A stretch of DNA of 64,000 nt, from positions 2,542,001 through 2,606,000 of the forward strand of contig NZ_CP121194.1 in assembly GCF_039993895.1 (NCBI RefSeq). Reading direction: 5' to 3'. Of the stretch, positions 9,245 through 19,219 are shown piece after piece (position 1 is the stretch's first letter; the number at the start of each line of letters is the position of its first letter). The notes beneath the pieces are model-generated. The model saw only the letters and a list, made by a program, of their open reading frames with translations. It did no database searches and was not told where the DNA came from. The stretch is from Edaphobacter paludis. Its GTDB lineage: Bacteria > Acidobacteriota > Terriglobia > Terriglobales > Acidobacteriaceae. The translations under genes were made by a program, and so were the position numbers.

Positions 9245-10375
9245 TTAACCTTGCCTGTTAGCGCCACAGGACTGACGCACGACGAGACTCCCATTTAAGA
9301 GCACCGATCGCGCTGGCAGGTGGGGGTTACTGATCCGGTCAAGCATGGTAGCGATGGCGGTCGCGCCAATGTCTCGACAGGGCTGGTGAAGAGTCGTGAG
9401 TGGAACGGGCAAAAGCTCGGCGTAGCGCACATCATCGATTCCAGCGATCCGGATATCGTTGGGGATGCGCATCCCCAGACCAAGCAGCGTTCGCATCACG
9501 TGAGCCGCTGTCAGGTCGTTGGCACAGAGCAGAGCATCGATCTTCTTCTCGGCGATCCGGCTTGACAGCATAGCGGCATCCGTTGGTTCGGCACGCAGGA
9601 CCATCTCCGGATCCACGGGCATGCCCGATGCATGCAAAGCCTCTCGATAACCCACGATACGGTCGTCGACCGTCTCAGCCGAACCTTCCACAGCAAAAAA
9701 TCCAACGCGTTTTGCCCCCTGCCGGATCAGGTGATCCGTCATCACGTAGCCGGCACGCCGATTGTCCAGGCCCACGATGTCGTACTCGCTCCGCGCCGGA
9801 TAGTCCAGAACGCAGCGATCCAGCAAGACCACGGGGATACGTGCACTTCGCAGTGCTTTTAACACGCGGCGGTTCACCTGATCGCGGCGAGGGCCGAACT
9901 CCACGGGAGCGAAGAAGACGCCGGTGACGCGCTGTTCGATGTAATGTTCGCAAAGGTGTTCGGCCTCGTCTTCCTTGCTCTCTCCGGCCGCCGAGTGCCC
10001 CCAGGAAAGAGAGTGGCCTGAGGCGTTCGGAGAGGCCGACATACCTTGGCAGATCGGCTCGAAGATCTCTGTCCGGCCAAGATCTGGAATGATCAACCCA
10101 AACACGGGCTTCTGGTTCGAACCCCCTTCCGAGGCGTAGGTACCGGAGCCGGCCCGCCGCACCAAAAGACCCTCCTGCTGCAGGTGTTGCATGGCCTTGA
10201 CCACCGTCATCCTGCTGACGCCGAATCGCCGCATCAACTCGGCCTCGCTCGGCAGGCGTGCGCCGTTCCGATAGCGCCCCGCCTCAATGTTCTGGCGCAA
10301 GCCCTCAATAATCTGAAGATATTTGGGCTGCGGGCGTTTCGCCTCACCTGAAATCTCCTCGGCTTCGCTTTCCAT
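9245..10375 (-). CDS. GntR-family regulator with LacI-type sugar-binding domain
   Basis: 376 residues. An N-terminal winged helix (about 17-87) carries 'LPSEAELMRRFGVSRMTVVKA' features and the wing 'RRAGSGTY'. It is fused to a periplasmic-binding-protein-like sensor domain (about 95-370) with LacI/AraR hallmarks: 'FGLIIPDL' at the first strand, 'DNRRAGYVMTDHLI', 'ALLCANDLTAAHVM' and 'IRIAGIDDV'. This GntR-LacI hybrid layout is that of AraR-like repressors released by a sugar. It is divergent from the PfkB kinase and downstream of the TonB receptor promoter region, so it likely controls this fructose/fructan locus. Effector identity (fructose or a fructoside) is inferred from neighbours only. 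Confidence 0.9.
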   Translation of the reverse strand: MESEAEEISGEAKRPQPKYLQIIEGLRQNIEAGRYRNGARLPSEAELMRRFGVSRMTVVKAMQHLQQEGLLVRRAGSGTYASEGGSNQKPVFGLIIPDLGRTEIFEPICQGMSASPNASGHSLSWGHSAAGESKEDEAEHLCEHYIEQRVTGVFFAPVEFGPRRDQVNRRVLKALRSARIPVVLLDRCVLDYPARSEYDIVGLDNRRAGYVMTDHLIRQGAKRVGFFAVEGSAETVDDRIVGYREALHASGMPVDPEMVLRAEPTDAAMLSSRIAEKKIDALLCANDLTAAHVMRTLLGLGMRIPNDIRIAGIDDVRYAELLPVPLTTLHQPCRDIGATAIATMLDRISNPHLPARSVLLNGSLVVRQSCGANRQG

Positions 10376-10417
10376 TCTGACCTTCTTTCTTTGTCGTTCT
10401 ATCTCAAGGTAAATCCA

Positions 10418-10440
10418 TCTATCTACTCGAAAAAGATAGA
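10418..10440. promoter_or_regulatory. Perfect inverted repeat, candidate operator
   Basis: TCTATCT at 10418-10424 and its exact reverse complement AGATAGA at 10434-10440 are separated by 9 bases. The repeat lies in the 125-base gap between the divergent GntR-LacI regulator and the PfkB kinase, the expected place for an operator. A further TTCTATC half site lies at 10398-10404. No binding data are available. Confidence 0.45.
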
Positions 10441-10500
10441 CAATTACTTTGCAACCGGAATATACATTATGCTACTAACATTTGAATAGAGGAGCAGTTC

Positions 10501-11409
10501 ATGGTGAGTTGTGTGATCGGCGAGGTACTTTGGGATGTCTTTCCCGACGGAGAGCGCTTCGGTGGAGCGGCCCTCAACTTTTGCGCCAACTTGGAACGCC
10601 TCGGCGACCACGCTACCCTCTCTAGCGCGGTAGGCGACGATCCTCATGGACAGATGGCGCTCGAGCAGATGCGAGCTCTCGGCATCGGCACACAGGGTAT
10701 CCACACCGTCAAAAACTTGCCCACAGGCCTTGCCCGCGTCTCCATGAACGATCAAGGTGAGCCCTCCTTCTCCATCCCCCGGCCCGCCGCCTTCGATGAG
10801 GTCTCGGTCGATGCCGCGATGATGTCAACATTGCAGGCTAGTGCCGTCGATTGGATCTACTTCGGCACCCTGCTTCAGACGAATGCGGCCGTTGAGCAGA
10901 TCACAGTCAACCTGAAGGAACAATTGCATCCGGCACGCTGCTTCTACGACATCAATCTGCGCACTGGTCACTGGAATCTCGCACTGGTGCAACGACTATC
11001 GCGCCTGGCGTCCATCATAAAGTTGAATGAAGTGGAAGCCGAAACCCTCTTCTCCCTGACCAGTTCGAAGCAAGAAACCTTCTCTTTGGAACGCTTTTGC
11101 GATCGGTGGGCGTCGTCTTACAGAGTCGACGTCATCTGCGTAACACTCGGACCCGCAGGGTGCATGGTCTATGACCGCGGCAAGTACCACCGCGTTCCCG
11201 GGTACAACGTCACCGTTTGCGATACCGTTGGTTCCGGAGACGCCTTTGCCGCAGCGTTCCTTCATGGATACAACCGCGGATGGCAGATCCCACAAGCTGC
11301 GCAGTTCGCGAACGCGCTTGGAGCTCTCGTGGCAAGCCGTGCTGGCGCAAACCCCTCCTGGACGACAGGAGAAATCAGGGCGATGCTCGGAGACCAATGG
11401 CGCGGATGA
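10501..11409 (+). CDS. PfkB-family carbohydrate kinase, probable fructokinase
   Basis: 302-residue cytoplasmic ribokinase-fold kinase. The N-terminal substrate region is 'IGEVLWDVFPDGERFGGAALNFCANL' (about 6-31). The C-terminal anion-hole and catalytic-base signature is Asp-Thr-Val-Gly-Ser-Gly-Asp-Ala-Phe (241-249), with D247 as base. PfkB enzymes phosphorylate fructose, ribose or related sugars. The GH32 enzyme next door would release fructose, so fructokinase is the simplest reading. AGGAG ends 5 bases before the ATG. It is divergent from the regulator and transcribed alone. Confidence 0.85.
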   Translation: MVSCVIGEVLWDVFPDGERFGGAALNFCANLERLGDHATLSSAVGDDPHGQMALEQMRALGIGTQGIHTVKNLPTGLARVSMNDQGEPSFSIPRPAAFDEVSVDAAMMSTLQASAVDWIYFGTLLQTNAAVEQITVNLKEQLHPARCFYDINLRTGHWNLALVQRLSRLASIIKLNEVEAETLFSLTSSKQETFSLERFCDRWASSYRVDVICVTLGPAGCMVYDRGKYHRVPGYNVTVCDTVGSGDAFAAAFLHGYNRGWQIPQAAQFANALGALVASRAGANPSWTTGEIRAMLGDQWRG

Positions 11410-11784
11410 TTTCACCTGAAAACGGCCCTGCACAAGGCAATCGAAAGTTTTAATAGCCTTGGTGAATATTTACCGGGACCATTATCAGTTAGCGACAACG
11501 GACCAATGCACTCGTCCGCTCTCGTTTGAGGCCGCAATTTCGGTCAGATGTGGACGCCGACACACTCATGGAACACTCCGGGCAACCGAAGTCCAAATCG
11601 ATCGTTCCGCCAGGATTACGGTCAAGCGCACCTTGCTGCCTGTTGCTCTGACCGAAATCGCGATGCCGCCACGGAGCGCCCGATTTGACCCCGAAATGGG
11701 TACCGACGAAAAGTAAATTGCCGCACAATTGACGGCGACAATAAGCTCGCGCAGGGCGTAGCATATCTAGCCGAAAGGATTCCG
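11410..11784. other. Intergenic region upstream of the tyrosine operon
   Basis: About 375 bases with no convincing gene on either strand. A TTGACG (11729-11734) could be a -35 element but no matching -10 at normal spacing follows. AAAGGA just before the next ATG is the only clear signal. Confidence 0.35.
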
Positions 11785-12942
11785 ATGAGGGCCTCCACCC
11801 AACCCGCCTCCGCTCCATCTTCGAGCGATGCCGCCGGCACAGCCCTTCCCAGCGCAGACTTTCTACCGCTCAAGGGGACCGATCACGTCGAGTTCTACGT
11901 AGGCAATGCCCGTCAGGCTGCATACTTTTACCGAGCTGCCTTCGGCATGTCTCTGGTGGCCTATGCGGGCCCCGAGACGGGCCAACGAGACCGCGCCTCG
12001 TATGTGGTGCAGCAGGGCAAAATTCGCTTTGTGCTGACGACCCCTCTGCGCAGCGGGGACGCGGTTGCCGACCACGTTCATCGGCACGGAGATGCAGTCC
12101 GGGTGATTGCTCTCTGGGTGGACGATGCCCGCAGTGCCTGGCTGGAGACCACCCACCGCGGCGCCAGTAGCGTGGCCGCACCCGAGATCTTTTCAGACGA
12201 GCATGGTCAGGTCGTCCTCTCCAGTATTCGCACCTATGGCGATACGATTCACACCTTCGTTGACCGCGGCGCCTACTCCGGGCCGTTTCTTCCCGGGTTC
12301 CGCGCCGTCGAGAACGATCCCGTCGCCCGGCCGGTCGGCCTCCTCCACATCGACCACATGGTGGGCAATGTGGGCTGGAACGAGATGGACAAATGGGTGA
12401 ACTTCTATAGCAACGTGATGGGATTTTCGCTCTACCAGCACTTCGACGACAAAGACATCTCCACCGAGTATTCGGCACTCATGTCCAAGGTCATGGCCAA
12501 TGGCAATGGATACGTCAAGTTCCCCATCAATGAGCCAGCCAAAGGGAAACGGAAATCGCAGATCGAGGAGTACCTGGAGTTTTATCCCGGCCCCGGGGTA
12601 CAGCACATTGCCCTCGCCACCAAGGACATCCTGCACAGCGTCCGTAAGCTGCACGAGCAGGGTGTTGAGTTCCTGCATGTACCTCATACTTACTACACCG
12701 ATCTTCAGGAACGGGTGGGCAAGATCGATGAGCCGATCGACGAACTGGAAAAGCTCGGCATTCTGGTGGACCGCGACGAAGAGGGATACATGCTGCAAAT
12801 CTTCACCCGCCCAGTCGAAGACCGCCCAACCGTATTCTTTGAAATCATTCAACGCAAAGGAAGCCGCAGCTTCGGCAAGGGCAACTTCAAGGCGCTCTTT
12901 GAGGCCATCGAACGGGAGCAGCAGGCACGCGGCAATCTGTAG
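11785..12942 (+). CDS. hpd: 4-hydroxyphenylpyruvate dioxygenase
   Basis: 385 residues, non-haem Fe(II) dioxygenase converting 4-hydroxyphenylpyruvate to homogentisate. Two VOC domains are visible: residues about 30-160 ('GTDHVEFYVGNARQAAYFY') and about 185-360. The C-terminal half holds the facial triad: His in 'LLHIDHMVGNV' (about 190), His in 'GPGVQHIALAT' (about 273) and Glu in 'VFFEIIQRKGS' (about 352). The conserved C-terminal 'GKGNFKALFEAIEREQ' helix that closes the active site is present. It is the first gene of a co-oriented Phe/Tyr degradation cluster. About 25 Ser/Ala-rich residues precede the first domain. Confidence 0.96.
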   Translation: MRASTQPASAPSSSDAAGTALPSADFLPLKGTDHVEFYVGNARQAAYFYRAAFGMSLVAYAGPETGQRDRASYVVQQGKIRFVLTTPLRSGDAVADHVHRHGDAVRVIALWVDDARSAWLETTHRGASSVAAPEIFSDEHGQVVLSSIRTYGDTIHTFVDRGAYSGPFLPGFRAVENDPVARPVGLLHIDHMVGNVGWNEMDKWVNFYSNVMGFSLYQHFDDKDISTEYSALMSKVMANGNGYVKFPINEPAKGKRKSQIEEYLEFYPGPGVQHIALATKDILHSVRKLHEQGVEFLHVPHTYYTDLQERVGKIDEPIDELEKLGILVDRDEEGYMLQIFTRPVEDRPTVFFEIIQRKGSRSFGKGNFKALFEAIEREQQARGNL

Positions 12943-12979
12943 ATGTGAGGCCATCGATAGTCTGTCTTGGGGTAACACA

Positions 12980-13732
12980 ATGAAGACCGCAACGTTTTCG
13001 GCCGCCGCGCCTTTCATCATTCGCCAGGATTACGCGGCCTACACCGCAGAGCAGCACGCGGTATGGGCAGAGCTTGTCGGCCGTGTTCTTCCGGAGTTGG
13101 AACGGCACGCCGCGCAGGAGTATCTCGATGGTCTTCAGCTCATCGATCTCAAGAAAGACTGCCTGCCCAATCTCGAATCCATCAGTGCCCGACTCTTCCC
13201 CCGAACCGGCTGGAATTCCACGCCGGTAAGCGGCTTTCTTCCTGCCCCCGCCTTCTTTGAAATGCTGTCCATGCGCTGCTTCCCAACGACCACATGGCTG
13301 CGCAGCAGAGAATCGCTCGAGTACACGCCCGAGCCGGATATCTTTCACGATGTCTTTGGCCATGTGCCGATGCACGCTCATCTGGTGTATGCCGATTTTC
13401 TGCAACACTATGGGCGCGTCTGCGCAGCCACCTCCGACGCGACAATTTTGGAGAAACTCGGCCGCCTGTTCTGGTATACGGTTGAGTTCGGAGTGATCCG
13501 GCAACGAAATGAAATCAAAGTGTACGGAAGTGGACTGATCAGCTCCCACGGCGAATGCCTGAATGTCATCTCGGGCCATTGCGCCATCAGGAATTTTTCC
13601 CTGAATGAGGTGCTGGACACTCCCGTAAAAGTAAATGAGTTGCATAAACTGCTTTTTGCTGTGAACAGTTTTGATCAGATCTACGAGGCAATGCACGAGG
13701 CAGAGCGGCGATTGCTGCATGGTCGCCTGTGA
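12980..13732 (+). CDS. phhA: Phenylalanine 4-monooxygenase
   Basis: 250 residues, a bacterial-size pterin-dependent aromatic amino acid hydroxylase making tyrosine from phenylalanine. The iron ligands are visible: two His in '[16 protein letters not shown]' (about 118-133) and the downstream Glu in '[10 protein letters not shown]' (about 167). '[13 protein letters not shown]' and '[14 protein letters not shown]' are family blocks. The ATG at 12980 is chosen because the homologous region begins with '[17 protein letters not shown]' a few residues later; the open frame upstream belongs to the hpd shadow. The gap to hpd is 37 bases. No pterin-4a-carbinolamine dehydratase (phhB) is seen in the cluster. 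Confidence 0.95.
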   Translation: MKTATFSAAAPFIIRQDYAAYTAEQHAVWAELVGRVLPELERHAAQEYLDGLQLIDLKKDCLPNLESISARLFPRTGWNSTPVSGFLPAPAFFEMLSMRCFPTTTWLRSRESLEYTPEPDIFHDVFGHVPMHAHLVYADFLQHYGRVCAATSDATILEKLGRLFWYTVEFGVIRQRNEIKVYGSGLISSHGECLNVISGHCAIRNFSLNEVLDTPVKVNELHKLLFAVNSFDQIYEAMHEAERRLLHGRL

Positions 13733-13745
13733 GAGGGTCTACTCC

Positions 13746-15059
13746 ATGTCCGAGGAAATTCGGTATCAATCCGGCTTCGGCAACGAATTCGCCACCGAAG
13801 CAGTTCCAGGAGCGTTGCCGCGTGGCCAGAACGCTCCTCAAAAGCATCCCCTCGGCCTCTACACCGAGCAGTTCAGCGGCTCCCCCTTTACCGCGCCGCG
13901 AGCCACCAATCGCCGCACCTGGACCTATCGGATTCGCCCCTCCGTAACCCACCGTCCTTATGAAGAGATTCCAACCGGCTTGATTCGCAGCGGCCCATTT
14001 CACGAGACCCCCACCACTCCCAATCAACTCCGCTGGGACCCGCTTCCGCTGCCCGAATCGGAGACGGACTTCGTCGACGGCATCGTCACACTCGGCGGCA
14101 GTGGCGACCCGGCCATGCAGACTGGCGTCGCCATCCATCTCTACGCTGCGAACCTCTCCATGCGCGACCGCTTCTTTTATAGCGCGGACGGAGAGTTCCT
14201 GATCGTGCCGCAGTTGGGAGCGCTGCGCCTGCACACCGAACTGGGCATTCTCGAAGCGGCGCCCGGAGAGATCTGCGTCATTCCCCGCGGCGTCAAGTTC
14301 CGCGTTGTCTTATTGGAGCAGCACGCTCGCGGATACATCTGTGAAAACTATGGTCTGCCCTTTCGTCTGCCTGAGCTGGGAGCGATCGGCGCCAACGGCC
14401 TGGCAAACCCGCGCGACTTCAAAATCCCCGTTGCCTCCTACGAAGACCACGAAGGCGAATTTCACATTACTGCAAAATTTCTGGGCAGGCTCTGGTCCGC
14501 ATCCATCGACCACTCCCCACTGGACGTCGTCGCCTGGCACGGCAACTACGCACCTTACAAGTACGACCTCGCGCTCTTCAACTGTATTAACACCGTATCG
14601 TTCGATCATCCGGACCCGTCGATCTATACCGTTCTGAGTTCGCCAACCGCTGTTCCCGGCACGGCAAACTGCGACTTCGCCATCTTTCCACCGCGGTGGC
14701 TGGTCGCCGAGCATAGCTTCCGCCCTCCATGGTTTCACCGCAACCTGATGAATGAATTCATGGGCCTCATCTTTGGCGTATACGATGCCAAAGCCGAGGG
14801 ATTTCTTCCCGGCGGAGCCAGCCTCCATAACTGCATGGCCGGTCACGGTCCGGATGCCGAAACCTTTGAGCGGGCCACCAACGCCGAGTTGAAACCGCAG
14901 CATCTCGAAGACACGTTAGCGTTCATGTTCGAGACCAGCCTCGTCGTGCGCCCCACCCAATTCGCAATGAACACCAGAATCCTGCAACACGAATACTATG
15001 AGTGCTGGCAGGGGCTGAAAAAACGCTTCGCCTCCGCAGCCAACGCAGAGTCAACCTAG
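13746..15059 (+). CDS. hmgA: Homogentisate 1,2-dioxygenase
   Basis: 437 residues, opening homogentisate to maleylacetoacetate. The N-terminus '[27 protein letters not shown]' is the family start and fixes the ATG at 13746, only 13 bases after phhA. The iron site lies in '[18 protein letters not shown]' (His and Glu, about 330-345) and '[14 protein letters not shown]' (His, about 360-372). Length matches the family (about 430-445). It lies in mid-operon, and the next gene starts one base after its stop. Confidence 0.97.
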   Translation: MSEEIRYQSGFGNEFATEAVPGALPRGQNAPQKHPLGLYTEQFSGSPFTAPRATNRRTWTYRIRPSVTHRPYEEIPTGLIRSGPFHETPTTPNQLRWDPLPLPESETDFVDGIVTLGGSGDPAMQTGVAIHLYAANLSMRDRFFYSADGEFLIVPQLGALRLHTELGILEAAPGEICVIPRGVKFRVVLLEQHARGYICENYGLPFRLPELGAIGANGLANPRDFKIPVASYEDHEGEFHITAKFLGRLWSASIDHSPLDVVAWHGNYAPYKYDLALFNCINTVSFDHPDPSIYTVLSSPTAVPGTANCDFAIFPPRWLVAEHSFRPPWFHRNLMNEFMGLIFGVYDAKAEGFLPGGASLHNCMAGHGPDAETFERATNAELKPQHLEDTLAFMFETSLVVRPTQFAMNTRILQHEYYECWQGLKKRFASAANAEST

Positions 15060-15060
15060 C

Positions 15061-15915
15061 ATGACCGCTCTCGAAAGCTTGCTCGCCGGACTCATCGATT
15101 ACGCAGGCCTCTACCCGCCTGCCGCCCTCGACATGCGCACCGCCCTGCGCAACTACGTGAGCTATGGCCGCAGTCAACACGCATCGGCATTGGGACATTT
15201 CATCGTGGACATCAATCGCCTCACCGAATTGCGAGAGGTAGCCGGTGATTCCACTCGCCACGTGAGGCTGAGTCTACTCGTCTCAGCTACCACCGACTGG
15301 GATAGCCTTGCAGGTCTCCTCCACGAGGGTTTTACCATCGACACCATTGAAATCAAGACCGATCATCCGTCGCAGATTGCACGCATCGCGCGGTGCATCC
15401 CCCCTGATTTGACAACGTATTTTGAAGTTCCTTTTGACTCCCATGCCTCCGAAGCACTTGAAGCAATCTCCGCTGCCGGAGCACGCGCCAAGCTACGCAT
15501 GGGTGGCATCGTCGCCAACGCATTCCCTGCTACTCTGACGGTCGCCGATATGCTCAAAGCTCTCGCCGACCGGAGAATACCGTTCAAGGCAACCGCAGGA
15601 CTGCATCACCCTATTCGATCTCATCACCCCTTCACCTACGCGCCGGATAGTCCTTCCGGCACCATGCACGGCTTCCTCAATCTTTGTTGCTCCGCAGCTC
15701 TGCTTTATTTCGGCGGCCAGGTTAGTCATGCGATCCTCTTGCTCGACGAGCAGGACCCCGGCGCATGGCATATCACGCCAGACGCCATCGCATGGCGCAA
15801 TGTCCGTTGGAGCACCGATCAACTGCGCTCCGTTCGCGAGAAATTCTTCACCAGCTTCGGCTCCTGTTCCTTCGCCGAACCAATGGACGACCTGGAGGCA
15901 CTCGGATGGCGCTGA
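15061..15915 (+). CDS. Conserved protein of unknown function inside the tyrosine operon, candidate maleylacetoacetate-step enzyme
   Basis: 284 residues; I do not recognise a named family. It starts one base after hmgA stops and overlaps fahA by 10 bases, so translation is tightly coupled to both. There is no signal peptide or membrane segment. Blocks that look conserved and functional are 'GLIDYAGLYPPAALDM' (about 10-25), an alternating strand-helix middle with 'TYFEVPFDSH' and 'AKLRMGGIV', then 'PFKATAGLHHPIRSHHPF' (His-rich, about 177-194), 'MHGFLNLCCSAAL' (about 202-214) and 'SFGSCSFAEPMDDL' near the end. The pattern suggests an alpha/beta barrel-like enzyme with His and Cys residues. The operon encodes Phe to fumarate steps except maleylacetoacetate isomerase (normally a GST-fold protein), so this gene is a positional candidate for that step. 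This is inference only. Confidence 0.6.
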   Translation: MTALESLLAGLIDYAGLYPPAALDMRTALRNYVSYGRSQHASALGHFIVDINRLTELREVAGDSTRHVRLSLLVSATTDWDSLAGLLHEGFTIDTIEIKTDHPSQIARIARCIPPDLTTYFEVPFDSHASEALEAISAAGARAKLRMGGIVANAFPATLTVADMLKALADRRIPFKATAGLHHPIRSHHPFTYAPDSPSGTMHGFLNLCCSAALLYFGGQVSHAILLLDEQDPGAWHITPDAIAWRNVRWSTDQLRSVREKFFTSFGSCSFAEPMDDLEALGWR

Positions 15916-17210
15916 GAAGCTGGGTTACCTCTGCCAATGATGCGGTCTCGGATTTCCCCATCCAGAACCTGCCGTACGGCGTGTTTCGGCATCGCGAAAG
16001 AACACGCATCGGCGTCGCCATTGGCGACCAGATCCTCGATCTGCACGCCTGTGCCAGCCATGGTCTGCTCGCACCGCTCTCGGAAGAAATCATCGCTGCC
16101 TGCAGCGCACATCTTCTCAATCCCCTGATGTCTCTCGGGCCGGAATCATGGTCCGCGCTGCGCCGTCATCTCAGCGCGCTTCTCGATGCAGATCAGGCCG
16201 ACACGCAGACGCAGGGCCGCACCGAAGCACTGCTCGTCCCCATGCGCGACGCTGCCATGCAGCTTCCGGCACAGATCGGCGACTATACCGACTTCTACGC
16301 CTCCATCTATCACGCGACTAGAGTTGGCAAGCTATTCCGTCCCGACAACCCGCTGCTGCCAAACTACAAGTACGTTCCCATCGGCTATCACGGCCGCGCC
16401 TCCTCCATCGTGGTCAGCGGATCGGAGATCCGAAGACCATGTGGGCAGACAAAAGGCTCGAACCCCGAGCCTGTCTTTGGACCCGCGCATTCCATGGACT
16501 ATGAGTTGGAGGTTGGTATCTTTGTCGGTCCCGGCAATCCCCTCGGATGCAGCATCCCTATCACCGAAGCGGAACAACATATCTTCGGCGTGTGTCTGGT
16601 CAACGACTGGTCTGCGCGCGACATCCAGTCCTGGGAGTATCAACCGCTCGGGCCCTTCCTATCAAAGAGCTTCGCCACAACCATCTCTCCATGGATCGTT
16701 CCCTTGGAAGCCCTCGCCCCCTATCGTGTCGCTGCACTGAAACGCCCTGCCGGTGACCCAGCCCCCCTCCCCTACCTGGCTTCTCCGTCCTCCGACCGCG
16801 ACGGCATCGACCTCACGCTCGAGGTCTATCTCCAGTCGCAGCGAATGCGCCACACCGGCGTTATGCCGACACTGCTCAGCAGAGCGAATCTGCGCGACCT
16901 CTATTGGACGCTCGCCCAACTGCTTACCCACCACGCCAGTAACGGCTGCAACCTGCGGCCTGGGGATCTACTCGCCACCGGCACGATCTCTGGCCCGGAC
17001 GAAGGCTCGGAGGGATGCCTTCTCGAGAAGAAGCTCAACGCCGAGCCTATCCGCCTGCCCGGCGGAGAGGTGCGAACCTTCCTCGAAGACGGCGACCAGA
17101 TTACCTTCCGCGCTTACGCCGAAAAGCCCGGCCTGCCAAGAATCGGCCTCGGCGAATGCACCGGCACACTCCTCAGCCCCTACTTACCCCACATACATAC
17201 TGGTTCGTAA
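15906..17210 (+). CDS. fahA: Fumarylacetoacetase
   Basis: 434 residues, last enzyme of tyrosine degradation, hydrolysing fumarylacetoacetate to fumarate and acetoacetate. An N-terminal SH3-like domain (about 1-110) is followed by the FAH fold. Family blocks are 'DYTDFYASIYHATRVGKLFRP' (about 118-138, including the catalytic His and metal Asp), 'YKYVPIGYHGRASSIV', 'DYELEVGIFVG' (metal Glu residues, about 198) and 'VNDWSARDIQSWEYQPLGPF'. The ATG at 15906 overlaps the end of the upstream gene by 10 bases; the longer upstream frame is a shadow. C-terminal 'GTISGPDEGSEGC' is also typical. Confidence 0.96.
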   Translation: MALRSWVTSANDAVSDFPIQNLPYGVFRHRERTRIGVAIGDQILDLHACASHGLLAPLSEEIIAACSAHLLNPLMSLGPESWSALRRHLSALLDADQADTQTQGRTEALLVPMRDAAMQLPAQIGDYTDFYASIYHATRVGKLFRPDNPLLPNYKYVPIGYHGRASSIVVSGSEIRRPCGQTKGSNPEPVFGPAHSMDYELEVGIFVGPGNPLGCSIPITEAEQHIFGVCLVNDWSARDIQSWEYQPLGPFLSKSFATTISPWIVPLEALAPYRVAALKRPAGDPAPLPYLASPSSDRDGIDLTLEVYLQSQRMRHTGVMPTLLSRANLRDLYWTLAQLLTHHASNGCNLRPGDLLATGTISGPDEGSEGCLLEKKLNAEPIRLPGGEVRTFLEDGDQITFRAYAEKPGLPRIGLGECTGTLLSPYLPHIHTGS

Positions 17211-17366
17211 GAAGTTACAAATTGCGCCCAAAAGCGGGAGTTAACTCTTTGCGCATATCCGATGAGTACTTTTCCCTGTAATCACCAACTCAGCAATGGA
17301 ACTCATCCACAATCAAAGTTGGATTTTGCTGGTGCCAATCTTCTTTTTCCTGTATCAACAATACCT

Positions 17367-19219
17367 ATGCGATTAAGACGGGCTGGATTGTGGGTTGCGG
17401 GAATTTCCTGCGCTATAGCAGTGTGTAATAAGGGCGTTGGGCAATCGGCTCAAGTGACGAATCAGAGAGTAAACGGGTTATCGTCCGCTGTGGCACAGGT
17501 TCCACTCACTTCAGCCAGGAGTGATGCGGGAACCAAGCCCCCCCGGACGAGTTGCCGGTAGTCGACGAAAAAGAGCCCCCGCAGGTGCCACTCAATTTAG
17601 GTGTCCCACGCACCCTGACCTCACGTAGCGAACTCGTCCTGCCGCCCGGCTGGGACGCGACGCCACCGGACGACATTCGCCAACTGACTCCATGGGTTCA
17701 CTACATTCGTGTCTATCGGGTTGAGCATGGAACGTTGATCGAAGAGAAAACAATCACCATCCTGCAGAGCAAAATCCCGGTTGCCTCGTGGCCCGAGTAC
17801 AAAAAATTTACCGATGTCGTCTCGCCGGGTACCTACCCTTATGTACAACTCACACGAAGTTCACCCCCGGCAGATTCCGCTGGCCCTCCCCAACCCATCA
17901 AGGACGATCCGAAAGCTCGCGGTCTGGTCAATGAAGCTGCTGAAGCAAACCAGCATCATCAGATTGATCATGCCGGCGAGTTGATTAAGCAAGCGAAGGC
18001 AATCAACAATGAACAGCCCTTCCTTTGGAGTGTTGCCGGTTACCGTGCGATGCTGCAGGGAGAAGTCACGGAGGCTGTCACCGACTTCGCACACGAACTC
18101 GAACTCCACCCCAACGAAGGCAACATCTATCCCCTAATGGCAAGTGCACAGATGGCAGAGGGAAAGAGGCTTGACGCAGAAGTGACCCTGCGCCGTCGCC
18201 TTAAGACCATTGGGCCAGATCCCGACGTTGCCATAGGACTTGTCCAAATGCTCCTCGAAGATGGGAATTCGAAGGATGCTGTTGGCATAGCCGAAGACGC
18301 CAGTCAGGCTGACTTCGCGAATCAGCGCCTCCGGGTGCTGTTGGGTCGTGCGCGGATAAAGAACGGACAAAAAGCGGCTGGAGCCGCCACCCTTTTTGTA
18401 GTACTCCGTGAAACAGAGGATCCAGGACTGCGCAATGACATTGCTTACGAACTTGCCGACGCTGATCAGGCTACCCAGGAGGTGGAAGACGCCAGCCGCA
18501 AGTCCGTAGAACAACTAACCGCCGAATCCGCGAAGTGGACTCTCTCCACCGCCGAACAGGACATCAGCGAGATGCGGAGCCGCTCGAACCTCCTCGTTGC
18601 CAGTTGGGACACTCTCGGCTGGACCATCTATAAGAGCCGTACCGGTCATGAACCCGAGCGTCTCGAGGAAGCCAAACGCTACGTAGCCAGCGCGTGGCAA
18701 AACAGTCCTAGGCCGGAAGTCGGTCTTCACCTCGGAGAACTGGAAGAGGCCCAACACCACTTTGCAGAGGCGCTTGGGACTTATCAGTTGGCACGGGCAA
18801 CTGCTCCTGATTTCGATCTCCGCGGCGTCCGTCAGCCTCCAACGGGAATACAGCGCGATCTCACGGCTCGTATTGATCGTCTCAAAAAGACGCATCCACA
18901 GGCTGTTATCAAAGAACCAAACGAAAAGTTAAAGGACGAGCTCAAGCTTGACGCAGGCCCGTCACATGGCCAGTCGATTGTCGCGCCCTATCGTTTGCTT
19001 CTTGCGGCTGGAGGTGTTGAGTCTGCGGTTCGAATTGAATCCTCCGACGGCGATCACGGCAAACCCGACATTCGCAGAGATCTCGATAGATTTCGACGCG
19101 CCATCCCGGCTTCATGGGTTCCTCCCGGCTCCGGCGCTCGTGTACTTCGTTCTGCTGTTCTGAACTGTCATCAAGAAATTTGCGAGGTCATGGTGACGCC
19201 GCTCTCCGCCACTCGCTGA
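17367..19219 (+). CDS. Secreted TPR-repeat protein, interrupted by a probable frameshift at a C7 run
   Basis: A signal peptide (Met-Arg-Leu-Arg-Arg then a hydrophobic core, ending near Gly-Gln-Ser) begins at the ATG at 17367 but its frame ends at 17561. The main 555-codon frame starts without a signal at 17552. At 17538-17544 there is a run of seven C. One extra C would join the two frames and give a natural Pro/Glu-rich linker. The body contains tandem TPR-like helices: 'EAAEANQHHQIDHAGELIKQAKAINN', 'QPFLWSVAGYRAMLQGEVTEAVTDF', 'IYPLMASAQMAEGKRLDAEVTL'. A DUF3857-like opening ('PPDDIRQLTPWVHYIRVYRVE') is only suggestive. The joined protein would be about 617 residues. Sequencing error, phase variation or decay are all possible. 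Confidence 0.65.
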
